The notes below the pieces were generated by a model. The model saw only the letters and a program-made list of their open reading frames with translations, ran no database searches and was not told the origin of the DNA. Position numbers and translations under genes: made by a program. A DNA stretch of 64,000 bases from Arthrobacter sp. SLBN-122 (GTDB lineage Bacteria; Actinomycetota; Actinomycetes; Actinomycetales; Micrococcaceae): the NCBI RefSeq assembly GCF_006715165.1, contig NZ_VFMS01000001.1:1364001-1428000 (forward strand). The letters are read 5' to 3'. Below are positions 18,667 through 30,514 of this stretch, one piece after another (the first letter of the stretch is position 1; each line of letters begins with the position of its first letter).

Positions 18667-18817
18667 GCACCTATTCTGCATGGTTATCTTCAAAATCTCG
18701 CGCTTTTGTTGCACCGCCTGTGACCCTAATCTCATCACTACAAGTACTTTGACCCTGCCGCCAGCACCCGTGGTCAACACGCAACACCCACTACCCATGC
18801 CTCCCGGGAGGAAGCCC
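18667..18817. promoter_or_regulatory. Divergent promoter region of LysR gene and betaine monooxygenase
   Basis: These 151 nt separate the LysR start from the Rieske oxygenase start and must hold both promoters. They are AT-richer than the flanks. I could not assign -35/-10 pairs or a clear T-N11-A LysR box by eye. The oxygenase ribosome site GGGAGGAAG is at 18807-18815. Confidence 0.5.
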
Positions 18818-20122
18818 ATGACTGCTTCAGTGAACGTCCCCCTCAATTCACGCGGAAAACTCGCTGCCTCATTGCCTGCCGAGCAACTGGCAGAGATCAC
18901 CGCCCTGTTTGAGTTCCGGCGCACCGGCTACTCCCTCGATGCCCCCTTCTACACCGATCGTTCGATCTTCAACATCGACATGGAGGCGATCTTCGGCCAG
19001 CACTGGATCTTTGCCGCCAGCACCGCCGAACTGCCGGAGCCGGGCGACTACGTCACCGTTGACTACGGGCCCTACTCCCTGATTGTGCTGCGGAACGACG
19101 ACGGCGGCGTGAACGTCCTGCACAACGTATGCCGCCACCGCGGCGCCCGCGTTCTCACCGAAGCTGCCGGGTCAACCGGAAACCTTGTCTGCGGCTACCA
19201 CTCCTGGACCTATTCCCCGGAGGGCAACCTGATCCATGCCTCCGCGCCGGGGGAAACGAAGTTCGACAAGAGCTGCTTTGGCCTCAAGCGCGCCCACGGC
19301 CGTGAGGTCGCCGGCCTGATCTTCGTCTGCCTTGCGGATGAACCGCCGGCAGACTTCGACGAAACCGCAAAGATCTTCGAGCCCTACCTGGCGCCCCACG
19401 ATCTCTCGAAGACAAAGGTCGCCTACCAGCAGAACATCATCGAAGAGGGCAACTGGAAGCTCGTCATGGAGAACAACCGTGAGTGCTACCACTGCGACGG
19501 CCACCCTGAGCTCGCCTGCTCCCTCTTCCCGACCTGGGGCCTGACGGAAGGCCTGATCCCGGCGCACCTTGAGGAGGTGTGGGACCGTAACAAGCAAGCC
19601 GAGGCCTCGCTCGAGGAGCGTTGCCGCCGCTACGGCCTTCCCTACGAGGTGGTGGAGCAGCTGGACACGCGCATCGCGGGAATCCGCATTTCACGGGAAC
19701 CCCTCGATGGCGAGGGTGAATCCTTCTCCGCTGACGGGCGGAGGCTTTCCAAGAAGCTGCTCGGTGACTTGCCCGACTTCCGCCTTGGCCGCTGCTCAAT
19801 GCACCTGCAGCCCAACAGCTGGTTCCATTTCCTCGGCGACCACGTCATCACGTTCGGTGTCTTCCCCATCAACGAACACCAGAGCCTGGTACGCACCACG
19901 TGGCTGGTGGCTGACGACGCCGTGGAAGGCGTCGACTACGACCTGGAGAAGCTCACCTACACCTGGAAGCAGACGAACCTGCAGGACAAGGCGTTCGTGG
20001 AGCTGTGCCAGCAGGGTGCCGGCAGCCCCGCCTATGAGCCCGGTCCCTACATGAAGAGCGAATACCAGGTGGAGGCGTTCATCAACTGGTACGTGCAGCG
20101 CGTGCAGGAGCACTTGGCATGA
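18818..20122 (+). CDS. gbcA: Rieske monooxygenase, probable glycine betaine demethylase (GbcA-like)
   Basis: This 434-residue oxygenase subunit has a Rieske [2Fe-2S] domain with Cys105, His107, Cys125 and His128, and a C-terminal mononuclear-iron domain with His225 and His229 in ECYHCDGH. Such enzymes remove one methyl group of glycine betaine (or a close quaternary amine such as stachydrine) as formaldehyde, giving dimethylglycine. The context supports betaine: its reductase follows with a 4-nt overlap, then a BCCT transporter, purU and dimethylglycine oxidase. I chose the ATG at 18818 for its GGGAGGAAG site. Carnitine or choline as substrate is less likely, since no aldehyde dehydrogenase is nearby. 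Confidence 0.87.
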   Translation: MTASVNVPLNSRGKLAASLPAEQLAEITALFEFRRTGYSLDAPFYTDRSIFNIDMEAIFGQHWIFAASTAELPEPGDYVTVDYGPYSLIVLRNDDGGVNVLHNVCRHRGARVLTEAAGSTGNLVCGYHSWTYSPEGNLIHASAPGETKFDKSCFGLKRAHGREVAGLIFVCLADEPPADFDETAKIFEPYLAPHDLSKTKVAYQQNIIEEGNWKLVMENNRECYHCDGHPELACSLFPTWGLTEGLIPAHLEEVWDRNKQAEASLEERCRRYGLPYEVVEQLDTRIAGIRISREPLDGEGESFSADGRRLSKKLLGDLPDFRLGRCSMHLQPNSWFHFLGDHVITFGVFPINEHQSLVRTTWLVADDAVEGVDYDLEKLTYTWKQTNLQDKAFVELCQQGAGSPAYEPGPYMKSEYQVEAFINWYVQRVQEHLA

Positions 20123-21534
20123 TTGAACTCCTCACCGAAACGGCAATCCAGGAACCACAGCGAATCCGCGGTCTGGAGATGCCGTGGAACAGGGTGATGG
20201 GAAGCCCGGAGACACCCGCCCGGGCAGCCCGCGCATTGGGGCCATGGCACCCCCAGGAGTTCATGGCCGAATGCGTCGAGACTGTTCCCGAGGCCGGTGC
20301 CATGATGACCTTCGTGTTCCGCCGCTGTGACGGTGCACCCCTTGCATTCCGTGCGGGCCAGTACGTGAACGTTGCATTTCCGGTCAATGGCGAAGACCAG
20401 GAGCCGGTAGACCGCAGCTACTCGCTGTCCAGCTCACCCACCCAGCCGTGGACCTTCAGCATCACCGTCAAGTGCGACCCCACAGGACTGGTCTCGCCCT
20501 GGGTGCACGAGAACGTCAGACCCGGCACCATCCTTGAGATGCTGGGACCGGTGGGAGCCTTCCACCTGCCCGACGCTGACCGGCGGGCACGGTATCTCCT
20601 GCTTGCCGCCGGCGCAGGCATCACTCCGGTCATGTCCATGGTCCGGACCATCCACTCACTGCCCGGGCACGCCGATGTTGTTGTGCTTTACCACGGCTCG
20701 GATGCCGGCGGCTTTGCCTTCCACCGGGAGCTGGCCTATATCGCCTCCGTGGACTCTCGTTTCAAGGTCCACTACTCCCTGGGCGACCGCAGCGTACCGG
20801 AGCGGTGGGAAGGGCTTAGAGGAAGGCTGACGGCGGCCATGCTCGAGGAGGTGGCCCCCGATGCCAACGGCCGCCAGGTGTACGCCTGTGGTCCCGAGGG
20901 CTACTTGAACACCGCCACCGAGCTCCTCCAAAAGGTCGGCGTCGATGACACTTCCATCTACATGGAGTTCTTCTCGGGAGACCGCCAGACGCTCCTTGAA
21001 TACCAGGCGGAGGTGGCGCTGGCAACGGACATTGCAGAGGAAATCGCCGAGGAAATCGCTGATTCCGCCGAGGACTACTTTGAAGGCCAGCCCGCAGCGT
21101 TCGGGCTCTACGAGCCCGGCTACGACGCCGACGGGACCCTGGAGGCCTCGGGGCTGCCACTGGAAATCAGTGACCCGGAAGCACCCGGCTCCGACCCCGC
21201 CGTCGACAGCCCGGGCATGGAGCCGGAAGCCGGTTCCCCGGATGCCTCAAGCTTCGACACCGTGGGAACAGGCAGCCTCACCATGTCCTTCATGCGTACC
21301 GGCATCAATGTCCGGATCGACCCCACCGAGCACATTCTCGAAGTGGCCCAGCGTGCGGGCGTCAGGATTGGCGCGAACTGCAAGGAAGGCATGTGCGGCT
21401 CCTGCAAGGTCGTCAAGCTTTCAGGGGAGGTCGAAATGAACCACCAGGGCGGGATCCGGGCGCGGGAAATCTCTGCAGGCAAGTTCTTGCCCTGCTGCTC
21501 CACGGCCCAGACGGACCTGGTGATAGATGCCTAG
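20119..21534 (+). CDS. gbcB: NADH:ferredoxin reductase partner of the betaine monooxygenase (GbcB-like), extended linker
   Basis: This 471-residue electron-transfer protein has an FAD domain (about 50-160, DRSYSLSSSP), an NAD domain (about 165-290, LLAAGAGITPVMSM) and a C-terminal plant-type [2Fe-2S] domain (about 390-471) with cysteines in GANCKEGMCGSCKV and PCCST. It passes electrons from NADH to the oxygenase. Between residues about 295 and 385 lies an acidic, Pro/Ser-rich segment, including a repeated EEIAEEIAD stretch, that makes it about 100 residues longer than the Pseudomonas type. It is coupled to gbcA by an ATGA overlap. Confidence 0.88.
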   Translation: MIELLTETAIQEPQRIRGLEMPWNRVMGSPETPARAARALGPWHPQEFMAECVETVPEAGAMMTFVFRRCDGAPLAFRAGQYVNVAFPVNGEDQEPVDRSYSLSSSPTQPWTFSITVKCDPTGLVSPWVHENVRPGTILEMLGPVGAFHLPDADRRARYLLLAAGAGITPVMSMVRTIHSLPGHADVVVLYHGSDAGGFAFHRELAYIASVDSRFKVHYSLGDRSVPERWEGLRGRLTAAMLEEVAPDANGRQVYACGPEGYLNTATELLQKVGVDDTSIYMEFFSGDRQTLLEYQAEVALATDIAEEIAEEIADSAEDYFEGQPAAFGLYEPGYDADGTLEASGLPLEISDPEAPGSDPAVDSPGMEPEAGSPDASSFDTVGTGSLTMSFMRTGINVRIDPTEHILEVAQRAGVRIGANCKEGMCGSCKVVKLSGEVEMNHQGGIRAREISAGKFLPCCSTAQTDLVIDA

Positions 21535-21625
21535 CACTTGTTCAACCCAGGAAGACCCATCTTCCGCCCGGCTCGGGGACGCCGGAGTACAACTCAGCCC
21601 ATGAATTCAAACCAAAGGACTTGAC

Positions 21626-23548
21626 ATGGCTTTGAACAGCGACATCCGCCCGGATGCCCAACCCCACCTTGAGCTGGAGGAGCCCAACCTCGTTTCCGCA
21701 ACGGAGAACCCTCCTTCCTCCCACGAACCACATGACGTGGAGGACACCCAGCAGATCATGCAGGAACTCCGCCAGACCAAGGCCGAACACGCTGTGGCAC
21801 AACGGCGGAACCGCAAACTCACCCTCGACAAGGCCACCTTTGGCATCACAGGCGTCCTGGCACTGGCCTTCGTTGCCTGGGGCTTCCTGGGCCGGGACAG
21901 CCTGGCCGCCACGTCAACAGCCGCCCTCGGGTGGGTGATGGAATACACCGGCTGGCTCTTTATGGTCCTGGCCTCGCTGTTCGTTGTTTTCGTCCTCTGG
22001 CTGGCCTTAGGCAAGTGGGGCAACATTCCCCTCGGCAAGGACGGTGAGAAGCCCGAGTTCCGGACCGTGTCATGGATTGCCATGATGTTTGCGGCCGGCA
22101 TGGGCATCGGCCTCATGTTCTACGGTGTGGCCGAGCCGCTCTACCACTACATCTCCCCGCCGCCCGGAACGGTGGACGGCCGCACTCCTGCCGCAATCCA
22201 GACAGCCATGGCCACCTCCATCTTCCACTGGACCCTTCATCCCTGGGCCATGTACGCCGTCGTTGGAATCGCCATGGCCTACGGCACCTACCGCCTGGGC
22301 CGCCGGCAGCTGATCTCCGCTGCCTTTACCTCACTCTTCGGGCTCCGGGCCGTGGAAGGCCCCGCCGGGAAGTTCATCAACATCCTGGCCATCTTCGCCA
22401 CCCTCTTCGGCACCGCCGCATCCCTGGGCCTCGGCGCCCTCCAGATCGGCAGCGGCCTGACCTCGAACGGCTGGGTCGGGGAAATCGGCACCCCGGTCCT
22501 GGTGGCCATCGTTGCCATCCTGACCGCGTGCTTTGTGGCTTCGGCCGTTTCCGGCATCAGCAGGGGCATCCAATGGTTGTCCAACATCAACATGGTGCTG
22601 GCCGTGGTCCTGGCGCTCATCGTCTTCATTGCCGGGCCTACCCTGTTCATCCTGAACCTCATCCCTGCCGCCGTGGGGGACTACGCGAGGGACCTCGCGG
22701 AAATGTCCTCCCGCACCGAGGCGGTAGGTGATGAAGCCCTGCGCAAATGGATGTCCGGCTGGACCATCTTCTACTGGGCCTGGTGGGTCTCCTGGACACC
22801 GTTCGTGGGAATGTTCATCGCCCGCATCAGCCGCGGCCGCACCATCCGCCAGTTCGTCACCGGCGTCCTGCTGGTTCCCAGCATCGTCAGCGTCATCTGG
22901 TTCGGCATCTTTGGCGGCACGGCCTTCCACATCCAGCAGGAAGCGGACAAGGCGGGAACGCCGGGAATGGTGACCACCACCAACGGGGTCCCGAGCATCG
23001 ACTTCGACGGTGCACTGTTCGACCTGGTGAAGAACATGTCCATGCCGGCCTGGCTGACCGCGGCCGTCATCGTCCTGGCCATGGTTCTGGTGGCCATCTT
23101 CTTCATCACCGGAGCCGACTCGGCGTCGATCATCATGGCCTCCCTGAGCTCCAACGGCGCCGCCGATCCCAAGCGCGGCCTGGTCATCTTCTGGGGGCTC
23201 CTCACCGGCGCCGTGGCAGCGGTCATGCTGCTGGCCGGCGGCGACGAGCCATCGGAAGCGCTCTCCGGCCTCCAGCGCATCACCATCGTGGCGGCCCTGC
23301 CGTTCGTGCTGGTCATGCTGCTGCTGTGCTTCGCACTGGTCAAGGACCTGCGCCGCGATCCGCTCTCCCTGCGGCGCCGCCTGGCCGACTCCGTGGTGGA
23401 GCGTGCCATCCGCACAGGCGTGGACCAGCACGGCGGCGCCCAGTTCGACCTCGTTACCAAACATCAATGTGATCAGCGCTGTCCCGACGACGGCCGCTGC
23501 GCGGCTTCCTCCGCTGACACCCAAGCCCACGCAAAGAACCAGGAGTAG
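21626..23548 (+). CDS. BCCT-family glycine betaine transporter
   Basis: This 640-residue carrier has an about 70-residue hydrophilic N-terminus, the 12 helices of the BCCT family and a hydrophilic C-terminal tail. The family signature around YWAWWVSWTPFVGMF, in helix 8, forms the aromatic cage for trimethylammonium groups, and FARISRGRT-type residues follow it. The first half holds AAGMGIGLMFYGVAEP, the helix 3 motif; its GMGIG glycines are typical of sodium-coupled betaine carriers. The tail has three close cysteines (QCDQRCPDDGRC). Position between the monooxygenase reductase and purU implies uptake for catabolism, not only osmoprotection. Confidence 0.92.
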   Translation: MALNSDIRPDAQPHLELEEPNLVSATENPPSSHEPHDVEDTQQIMQELRQTKAEHAVAQRRNRKLTLDKATFGITGVLALAFVAWGFLGRDSLAATSTAALGWVMEYTGWLFMVLASLFVVFVLWLALGKWGNIPLGKDGEKPEFRTVSWIAMMFAAGMGIGLMFYGVAEPLYHYISPPPGTVDGRTPAAIQTAMATSIFHWTLHPWAMYAVVGIAMAYGTYRLGRRQLISAAFTSLFGLRAVEGPAGKFINILAIFATLFGTAASLGLGALQIGSGLTSNGWVGEIGTPVLVAIVAILTACFVASAVSGISRGIQWLSNINMVLAVVLALIVFIAGPTLFILNLIPAAVGDYARDLAEMSSRTEAVGDEALRKWMSGWTIFYWAWWVSWTPFVGMFIARISRGRTIRQFVTGVLLVPSIVSVIWFGIFGGTAFHIQQEADKAGTPGMVTTTNGVPSIDFDGALFDLVKNMSMPAWLTAAVIVLAMVLVAIFFITGADSASIIMASLSSNGAADPKRGLVIFWGLLTGAVAAVMLLAGGDEPSEALSGLQRITIVAALPFVLVMLLLCFALVKDLRRDPLSLRRRLADSVVERAIRTGVDQHGGAQFDLVTKHQCDQRCPDDGRCAASSADTQAHAKNQE

Positions 23549-23551
23549 ACC

Positions 23552-24481
23552 ATGACCACAGTCCTTGAGGGCCGCCCCACCGCTAACGTGACGGCGGAAG
23601 CAGGCGCCGTCGCCGGCGTCCGCAGCACCGACACGGCACAGTACGTCCTTACGCTTGCGTGCCCGGAGCGCCCCGGAATCGTCCGGGCCATCACCGCATT
23701 CCTCGCTGACCGCGGCTTCGACATCGTTGAACACCAGCAGTTCGATGACCACATGAGCGGCAAGCTCTACCTGCGCACGGCCTTCACCCCGGGAGACAAG
23801 GAAGTTTCCCCGGAAGGACTCAGCGCTGAATTTGCCGCCGTTGCCGACGAATTCGGCATGGAGTTCACCATCCACGACGGCCGCCCGCAGCGCGTGCTGG
23901 TGATGGTTTCAAAGTTCGGCCACTGCCTCAACGACCTGATCTTCCGCTGGCGCGCCGGCAGCCTGGGTGCGGAGATCGCCGTCGTGGTGTCCAACCACGA
24001 GGACCTCCGTCCCATGGCGGAAGCCGCCGGCCTGCCGTTCATCCACGTCCCCGTCACCGCGGACACCAAGCCCCAGGCCGAGGCGCGACTGCTGGAACTG
24101 GTTGAGGAGTACCAGGCAGACCTGGTGGTCCTGGCCCGCTACATGCAGGTACTCTCGGACGGCCTCAGCAAGACCCTTCGCGGCCGCGCCATCAACATCC
24201 ACCATTCCTTCCTGCCGGGGTTCAAGGGCGCCAAGCCTTACCACCAGGCCTATGACCGCGGCGTGAAGCTGATCGGAGCCACCGCGCACTACGTCACCGC
24301 GGACCTGGACGAGGGCCCGATCATCGAGCAGGAAGTGTTCCGCGTGGACCACAGCCTGGACCCGAACGCCCTGGTCACGGTAGGCAGGGACGCCGAATCC
24401 CAGGCTCTGTCCCGCGCAGTCAAGTGGCACTGCCAGCACCGGGTCCTGCTCAACAACACCCGCACCGTCGTCTTCCGCTAA
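23552..24481 (+). CDS. purU: Formyltetrahydrofolate deformylase
   Basis: This 309-residue enzyme hydrolyses 10-formyl-THF to formate and THF. An ACT domain (about 30-110) precedes the formyltransferase-fold catalytic domain with Asn215, His217 (in INIHHSFLPGFKG) and Asp253. It starts 3 nt after the BCCT stop. Next to dimethylglycine oxidase its job is clear: methyl groups loaded on THF as methylene-THF are drained as formate so THF is recycled. The extra about 25 N-terminal residues are not conserved in E. coli PurU. Confidence 0.95.
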   Translation: MTTVLEGRPTANVTAEAGAVAGVRSTDTAQYVLTLACPERPGIVRAITAFLADRGFDIVEHQQFDDHMSGKLYLRTAFTPGDKEVSPEGLSAEFAAVADEFGMEFTIHDGRPQRVLVMVSKFGHCLNDLIFRWRAGSLGAEIAVVVSNHEDLRPMAEAAGLPFIHVPVTADTKPQAEARLLELVEEYQADLVVLARYMQVLSDGLSKTLRGRAINIHHSFLPGFKGAKPYHQAYDRGVKLIGATAHYVTADLDEGPIIEQEVFRVDHSLDPNALVTVGRDAESQALSRAVKWHCQHRVLLNNTRTVVFR

Positions 24482-27028
<2,547 letters not shown>

Positions 27029-27041
27029 GCCGCACCATTAG

Positions 27042-27087
27042 GGGTGGTTGGGCCTGCTTGAGACCGGCAGGCCCAACCACCCTTTTT
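27042..27087 (+). terminator. Intrinsic terminator after dimethylglycine oxidase
   Basis: A perfect 16-bp stem (27042-27057 with 27067-27082), a 9-nt loop and a run of five T (27083-27087) make this the most canonical terminator in the window. It closes the betaine operon. Confidence 0.93.
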
Positions 27088-27092
27088 CGTCC

Positions 27093-27153
27093 CCCGGGAT
27101 GGCATTTAGCGGCAGTTGCAGCGTCGAACATCGCTGTTAAATGTCATCCCGGG
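27093..27153. repeat. Imperfect palindrome behind the terminator
   Basis: A second inverted repeat starts 6 nt behind the terminator. Arms CCCGGGATGGCATTTA (27093-27108) and its complement (27138-27153) pair over 16 positions with one G-U wobble; AGCG/CGCT (108-111 with 132-135) can extend the stem inward. The rest of the 27029-27338 gap, up to the GAF-ANTAR gene, shows nothing else I can name. Confidence 0.55.
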
Positions 27154-27338
27154 CCGGGCAGACAAACGCCGGGCAGCAGGTGTCGGGGCTTGCGTCCGCT
27201 ACCGGATACGGCAAGGATCTAAACCCGGAAGCGCAGCCGGACGGTAACACACCGGTGTAGCCGGCACTCATTAAAGGCGGATATGGGTAAGGGGAGAACA
27301 GCACGGCGGCGACGAGCCTGGGCAGGCAGGAGATTCTC

Positions 27339-28076
27339 ATGGTGGACGGCAAACTGAGCAGCACGCGGCCAGACCCGCTCATTGACGTACTCCTGGACAG
27401 TCCGGACATGAAAGTGTTCCTGGAACGGTTGGTGGAGCTTGCAAGTGCCGAGCTCGGCCAAGGCCCCGGCGGAACGTCCTGCAGTGTGACCGTAACCAGG
27501 AACCGCAGGCCCATGACCGTCTGCAGCGGTGGTCCCGAGGCAGCCGAGATGGACGAGGTACAGTACGCCTCGAAGCAGGGCCCCTGCCTGGAAGCCATCA
27601 GGTCGGGCCACCAGATTGAGGTAGTTGACCTCCATACCGAGACGCGATGGCCGACATATCTGGCAGCAATGGCCGAAAGCCCCATGCGGTCGGTTTTTGC
27701 TGTTCCCATCGTGCTCAAAACGTCAGGTGGCGCAGCACTGAACTGTTACAGGCGGGATCCCGGCCCGGTCTCTGAGGATGTGAGGGACGCCCTGCTGGAC
27801 CTGGCGGCAGCGGCGGCACAGTCGATAGCGCTCAGCGTGAGGCTGGAAACGTCCGCAGAGAAGTCCGAGGACCTTACGGCACCCATGGAGTCGCGCACCG
27901 CCATCAATCTCGCAGCCGGTGTGCTCATGGCCCAGACGGGCTGCGGCCATGAGCAGGCAATGGAGGTCCTGATCAAAGCCTCGAGCAACCGGAATGAGAA
28001 GCTGAGGGATGTTGCGCGCAGCATCCTGGCCCGCTTCGACAGCACCGCCCCCACAACCCATTTCGATTCCTTGTAA
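27339..28076 (+). CDS. GAF and ANTAR domain regulator
   Basis: This 245-residue protein has a GAF sensor domain (about 20-165; QGPCLEAIRSG, ETRWPTYLAAM and FAVPIVL are typical of the actinobacterial type) and a C-terminal ANTAR domain (about 185-240; INLAAGVLMAQTGCGHEQAMEVLIKAS). ANTAR proteins bind paired hairpins in nascent RNA and prevent termination. Such proteins are numerous in Arthrobacter-like genomes and their targets are mostly unknown. It stands alone, between the betaine operon and the minus-strand oxidoreductase. I found no ANTAR double hairpin near it by eye. Confidence 0.9.
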   Translation: MVDGKLSSTRPDPLIDVLLDSPDMKVFLERLVELASAELGQGPGGTSCSVTVTRNRRPMTVCSGGPEAAEMDEVQYASKQGPCLEAIRSGHQIEVVDLHTETRWPTYLAAMAESPMRSVFAVPIVLKTSGGAALNCYRRDPGPVSEDVRDALLDLAAAAAQSIALSVRLETSAEKSEDLTAPMESRTAINLAAGVLMAQTGCGHEQAMEVLIKASSNRNEKLRDVARSILARFDSTAPTTHFDSL

Positions 28077-28118
28077 CTCCGGCGCCCCTGGGCGGCACCC
28101 CGCGGCCCAATGACCCGG

Positions 28119-30476
28119 CTACCCCGCCGGCGCCGGCTCGGGCACGGCCGCCGGCTCCGCAGCCACCGCTGCTCCGCCCCGGTGTGGTTCGAAGCGGACG
28201 AACATTGCCTTGAAGCCGGGGGTGTTGGACACGCGGGCCACGTTTTCCTTGTGGACCAGGGCGTTGGCTTCGGGGAAGTAGGCGGCGGCGCAGCCCTTGG
28301 CGGTGGGGTAGGCCACCAGCCGGAACTTGTCTGCCCTGCGGTCCACGCCCTGGAAGGTGCTCACCACGTCCACCAGTTCGCGGTCCTGGAAGCCGGATTC
28401 GGCGAGGTCTTCGGGGTGGATCAGGATTACGCGGCGGCCGCCGGAGATGCCCCGGTAGCGGTCGTCCAGGCCGTAGAACGTGGTGTTGTACTGGTCGTGG
28501 CTGCGGATGGTCTGCAGCACCAGGTGGCCGGGCGGCGGCGTCAGGTACTCGAGGGGGCTGACGGTGAACCGGCCGCGGCCGATGTCGGTCTTGAAGGACC
28601 GGGTGTCGCGCGGCGGGTTGGGCAGCACGAACCCGTTTTTGGTCCGGACCCGGGCGTTGAAGTCCTCGAAGCCGGGCAGGACGCGGGCAATGTGGTCGCG
28701 GATCACGTCGTAGTCCTCGGCCATGCCTTTCCAGTCCACGGGGTGGTCCGGGCCGAAGGTGGCCTCCGCCATCCGGGCCACGATCACCGGCTCGGCCAGC
28801 AGGTGCCCGGACACCGGGGTCAGGCGGCCCTGGGTGGAGTGGACCACGGACATGGAGTCCTCCACGGACAGAAACTGCGCGCCGTTCGGGTGCTTGTCGT
28901 CCTTGTCCGTCCGGCCCAGGGTGGGCAGGATCAGCGAGGTGCGGCCGTGCACGATGTGCGAGCGGTTGGGCTTGGTGCTGATGTGCACGGTCAACCCGAT
29001 CCGCTGCATGCCCGCTTCCAGCGCCTCGGTGTCGGAGCAGGCCAGCGAAAAGTTGCCGCCCATCGAAACGAACACGTCCACCTCATCGCGTTCGAAAGCC
29101 TCCATGGACTCCACCGCGTCGTAGCCATGGTGCCGCGGGGAAGTGATCCCGAACTCCGTATCCAGCGCTGCGAGGAGCCATTCCTTGGGCTTCTCCCAGA
29201 TACCCATCGTCCGGTCGCCCTGAACATTGGAGTGCCCTCGAACCGGGCAGGCCCCGGCGCCGGGCTTGCCGAAGTTGCCCTGCAGCAGCAGGACGTTCAC
29301 CATTTCCTTGATGGTGTCCACCGAGTGCGGCTGCTGCGTCACGCCCAGTGCCCAGCAGAAAATCGAGGCTTTGGACGCCACCAGCATCCCGGCCACCTTT
29401 TCGATCTGCGCACGGGTCAGGCCCGTGGCCTTCTCGGTCTCCGTCCAGTCCAGCGTGGCGCGGGCATGGCGGTAGGCGTCGAACCCGTCCGTCTGGGCCT
29501 CAATGAAGGAATGGTCGACGACGGTCCCCGGGTTGGCTTCCTCGGCCTCCAGCAGCAGGTGGCCGAGCGCCTGGAACAGCGCCAGGTCCCCGCCCACCTT
29601 GATCTGCAGGTACTCGTCAGCGAGCGGAGTGCCGCCGCCCACCACGCCGGAGACGGTCTGCGGGTCCTTGAAGTTGAACAGGCCGGCCTCGGGCAGCGGG
29701 TTCACCGCCACCACCTTGCCGCCCTTGTCCTTGCACTCCTTCAGCGCGGACAGCATACGGGGGTGGTTGGTGCCGGGGTTCTGGCCGACGACGAAGATCA
29801 GTTCGGCGTCGTGAATGTCGTCCAGGGACACCGTGCCCTTGCCGATGCCGATGGTCGGATTCAGGGCCGAGCCGGAGGACTCGTGGCACATGTTGGAGCA
29901 GTCGGGCAGGTTGTTGGTGCCCAGGGACCGCGCGAACAACTGGTACAGGAATGCGGTCTCGTTCGCCGTGCGGCCGGAGGTGTAGAACACGCAGCGGTCA
30001 GGGGTGGTGGCGCGGATGTGTTCGCCAATCAGTTCGAACGCGTCGGCCCACGAGATCGGCGAGTAGTGTGTCTCCCCCTCGCGGATGACCACCGGCTCGG
30101 AAAGCCTGCCCTGGTTGCCCAGCCAGTACTCGGTCTTCTCCGACAGCTCCGCGATGGAGTGTTTGGCCCAGAACTCGGCCCCCACGGTGCGGAGGGTGTT
30201 CTCCTCGGCCACCGCCTTGGCGCCGTTCTCGCAGAACTCCGCTGTCTTGCGTTTCTTGTCCGATTCCGGCCAGGCGCAGCCCGGGCAGTCGAAGCCGCCG
30301 CGCTGGTTCAACCGGAGCAGCGAGTGCGCCGTGCGGGTAACCCCCGCCTGCGCCACAGCGCGTTCCAGCGCCACCATCACGGCCTTCACGCCGGCGGCCT
30401 CGGTTTTGGGCTTGTGGACCTCGAGGTTGTCCTCATTGATGTCCGCAACGGGGGCGGGCTGCTTTCCGAACTTCAT
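28119..30476 (-). CDS. FdhF/YdeP-family molybdopterin oxidoreductase, possible formate dehydrogenase
   Basis: This 785-residue protein is a DMSO-reductase-superfamily enzyme of the FdhF/YdeP type with bis-MGD cofactor. Cys197 in CSNMCHES lines up with the selenocysteine of E. coli FDH-H, so a Cys molybdenum ligand is expected. Cys64 and Cys67 in FDCPGCAWP are conserved in YdeP proteins but are not the standard N-terminal [4Fe-4S] set. Substrates of this family are poorly known. Clustering with the formaldehyde genes suggests formate oxidation. The ATG at 30476 has an AAGGAAG site, and a long hairpin separates it from the MBL gene. Confidence 0.85.
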   Translation of the reverse strand: MKFGKQPAPVADINEDNLEVHKPKTEAAGVKAVMVALERAVAQAGVTRTAHSLLRLNQRGGFDCPGCAWPESDKKRKTAEFCENGAKAVAEENTLRTVGAEFWAKHSIAELSEKTEYWLGNQGRLSEPVVIREGETHYSPISWADAFELIGEHIRATTPDRCVFYTSGRTANETAFLYQLFARSLGTNNLPDCSNMCHESSGSALNPTIGIGKGTVSLDDIHDAELIFVVGQNPGTNHPRMLSALKECKDKGGKVVAVNPLPEAGLFNFKDPQTVSGVVGGGTPLADEYLQIKVGGDLALFQALGHLLLEAEEANPGTVVDHSFIEAQTDGFDAYRHARATLDWTETEKATGLTRAQIEKVAGMLVASKASIFCWALGVTQQPHSVDTIKEMVNVLLLQGNFGKPGAGACPVRGHSNVQGDRTMGIWEKPKEWLLAALDTEFGITSPRHHGYDAVESMEAFERDEVDVFVSMGGNFSLACSDTEALEAGMQRIGLTVHISTKPNRSHIVHGRTSLILPTLGRTDKDDKHPNGAQFLSVEDSMSVVHSTQGRLTPVSGHLLAEPVIVARMAEATFGPDHPVDWKGMAEDYDVIRDHIARVLPGFEDFNARVRTKNGFVLPNPPRDTRSFKTDIGRGRFTVSPLEYLTPPPGHLVLQTIRSHDQYNTTFYGLDDRYRGISGGRRVILIHPEDLAESGFQDRELVDVVSTFQGVDRRADKFRLVAYPTAKGCAAAYFPEANALVHKENVARVSNTPGFKAMFVRFEPHRGGAAVAAEPAAVPEPAPAG

Positions 30477-30514
30477 TGTTCCAACTTCCTTACCGGCTTG
30501 CGCTGGTCGACCTT

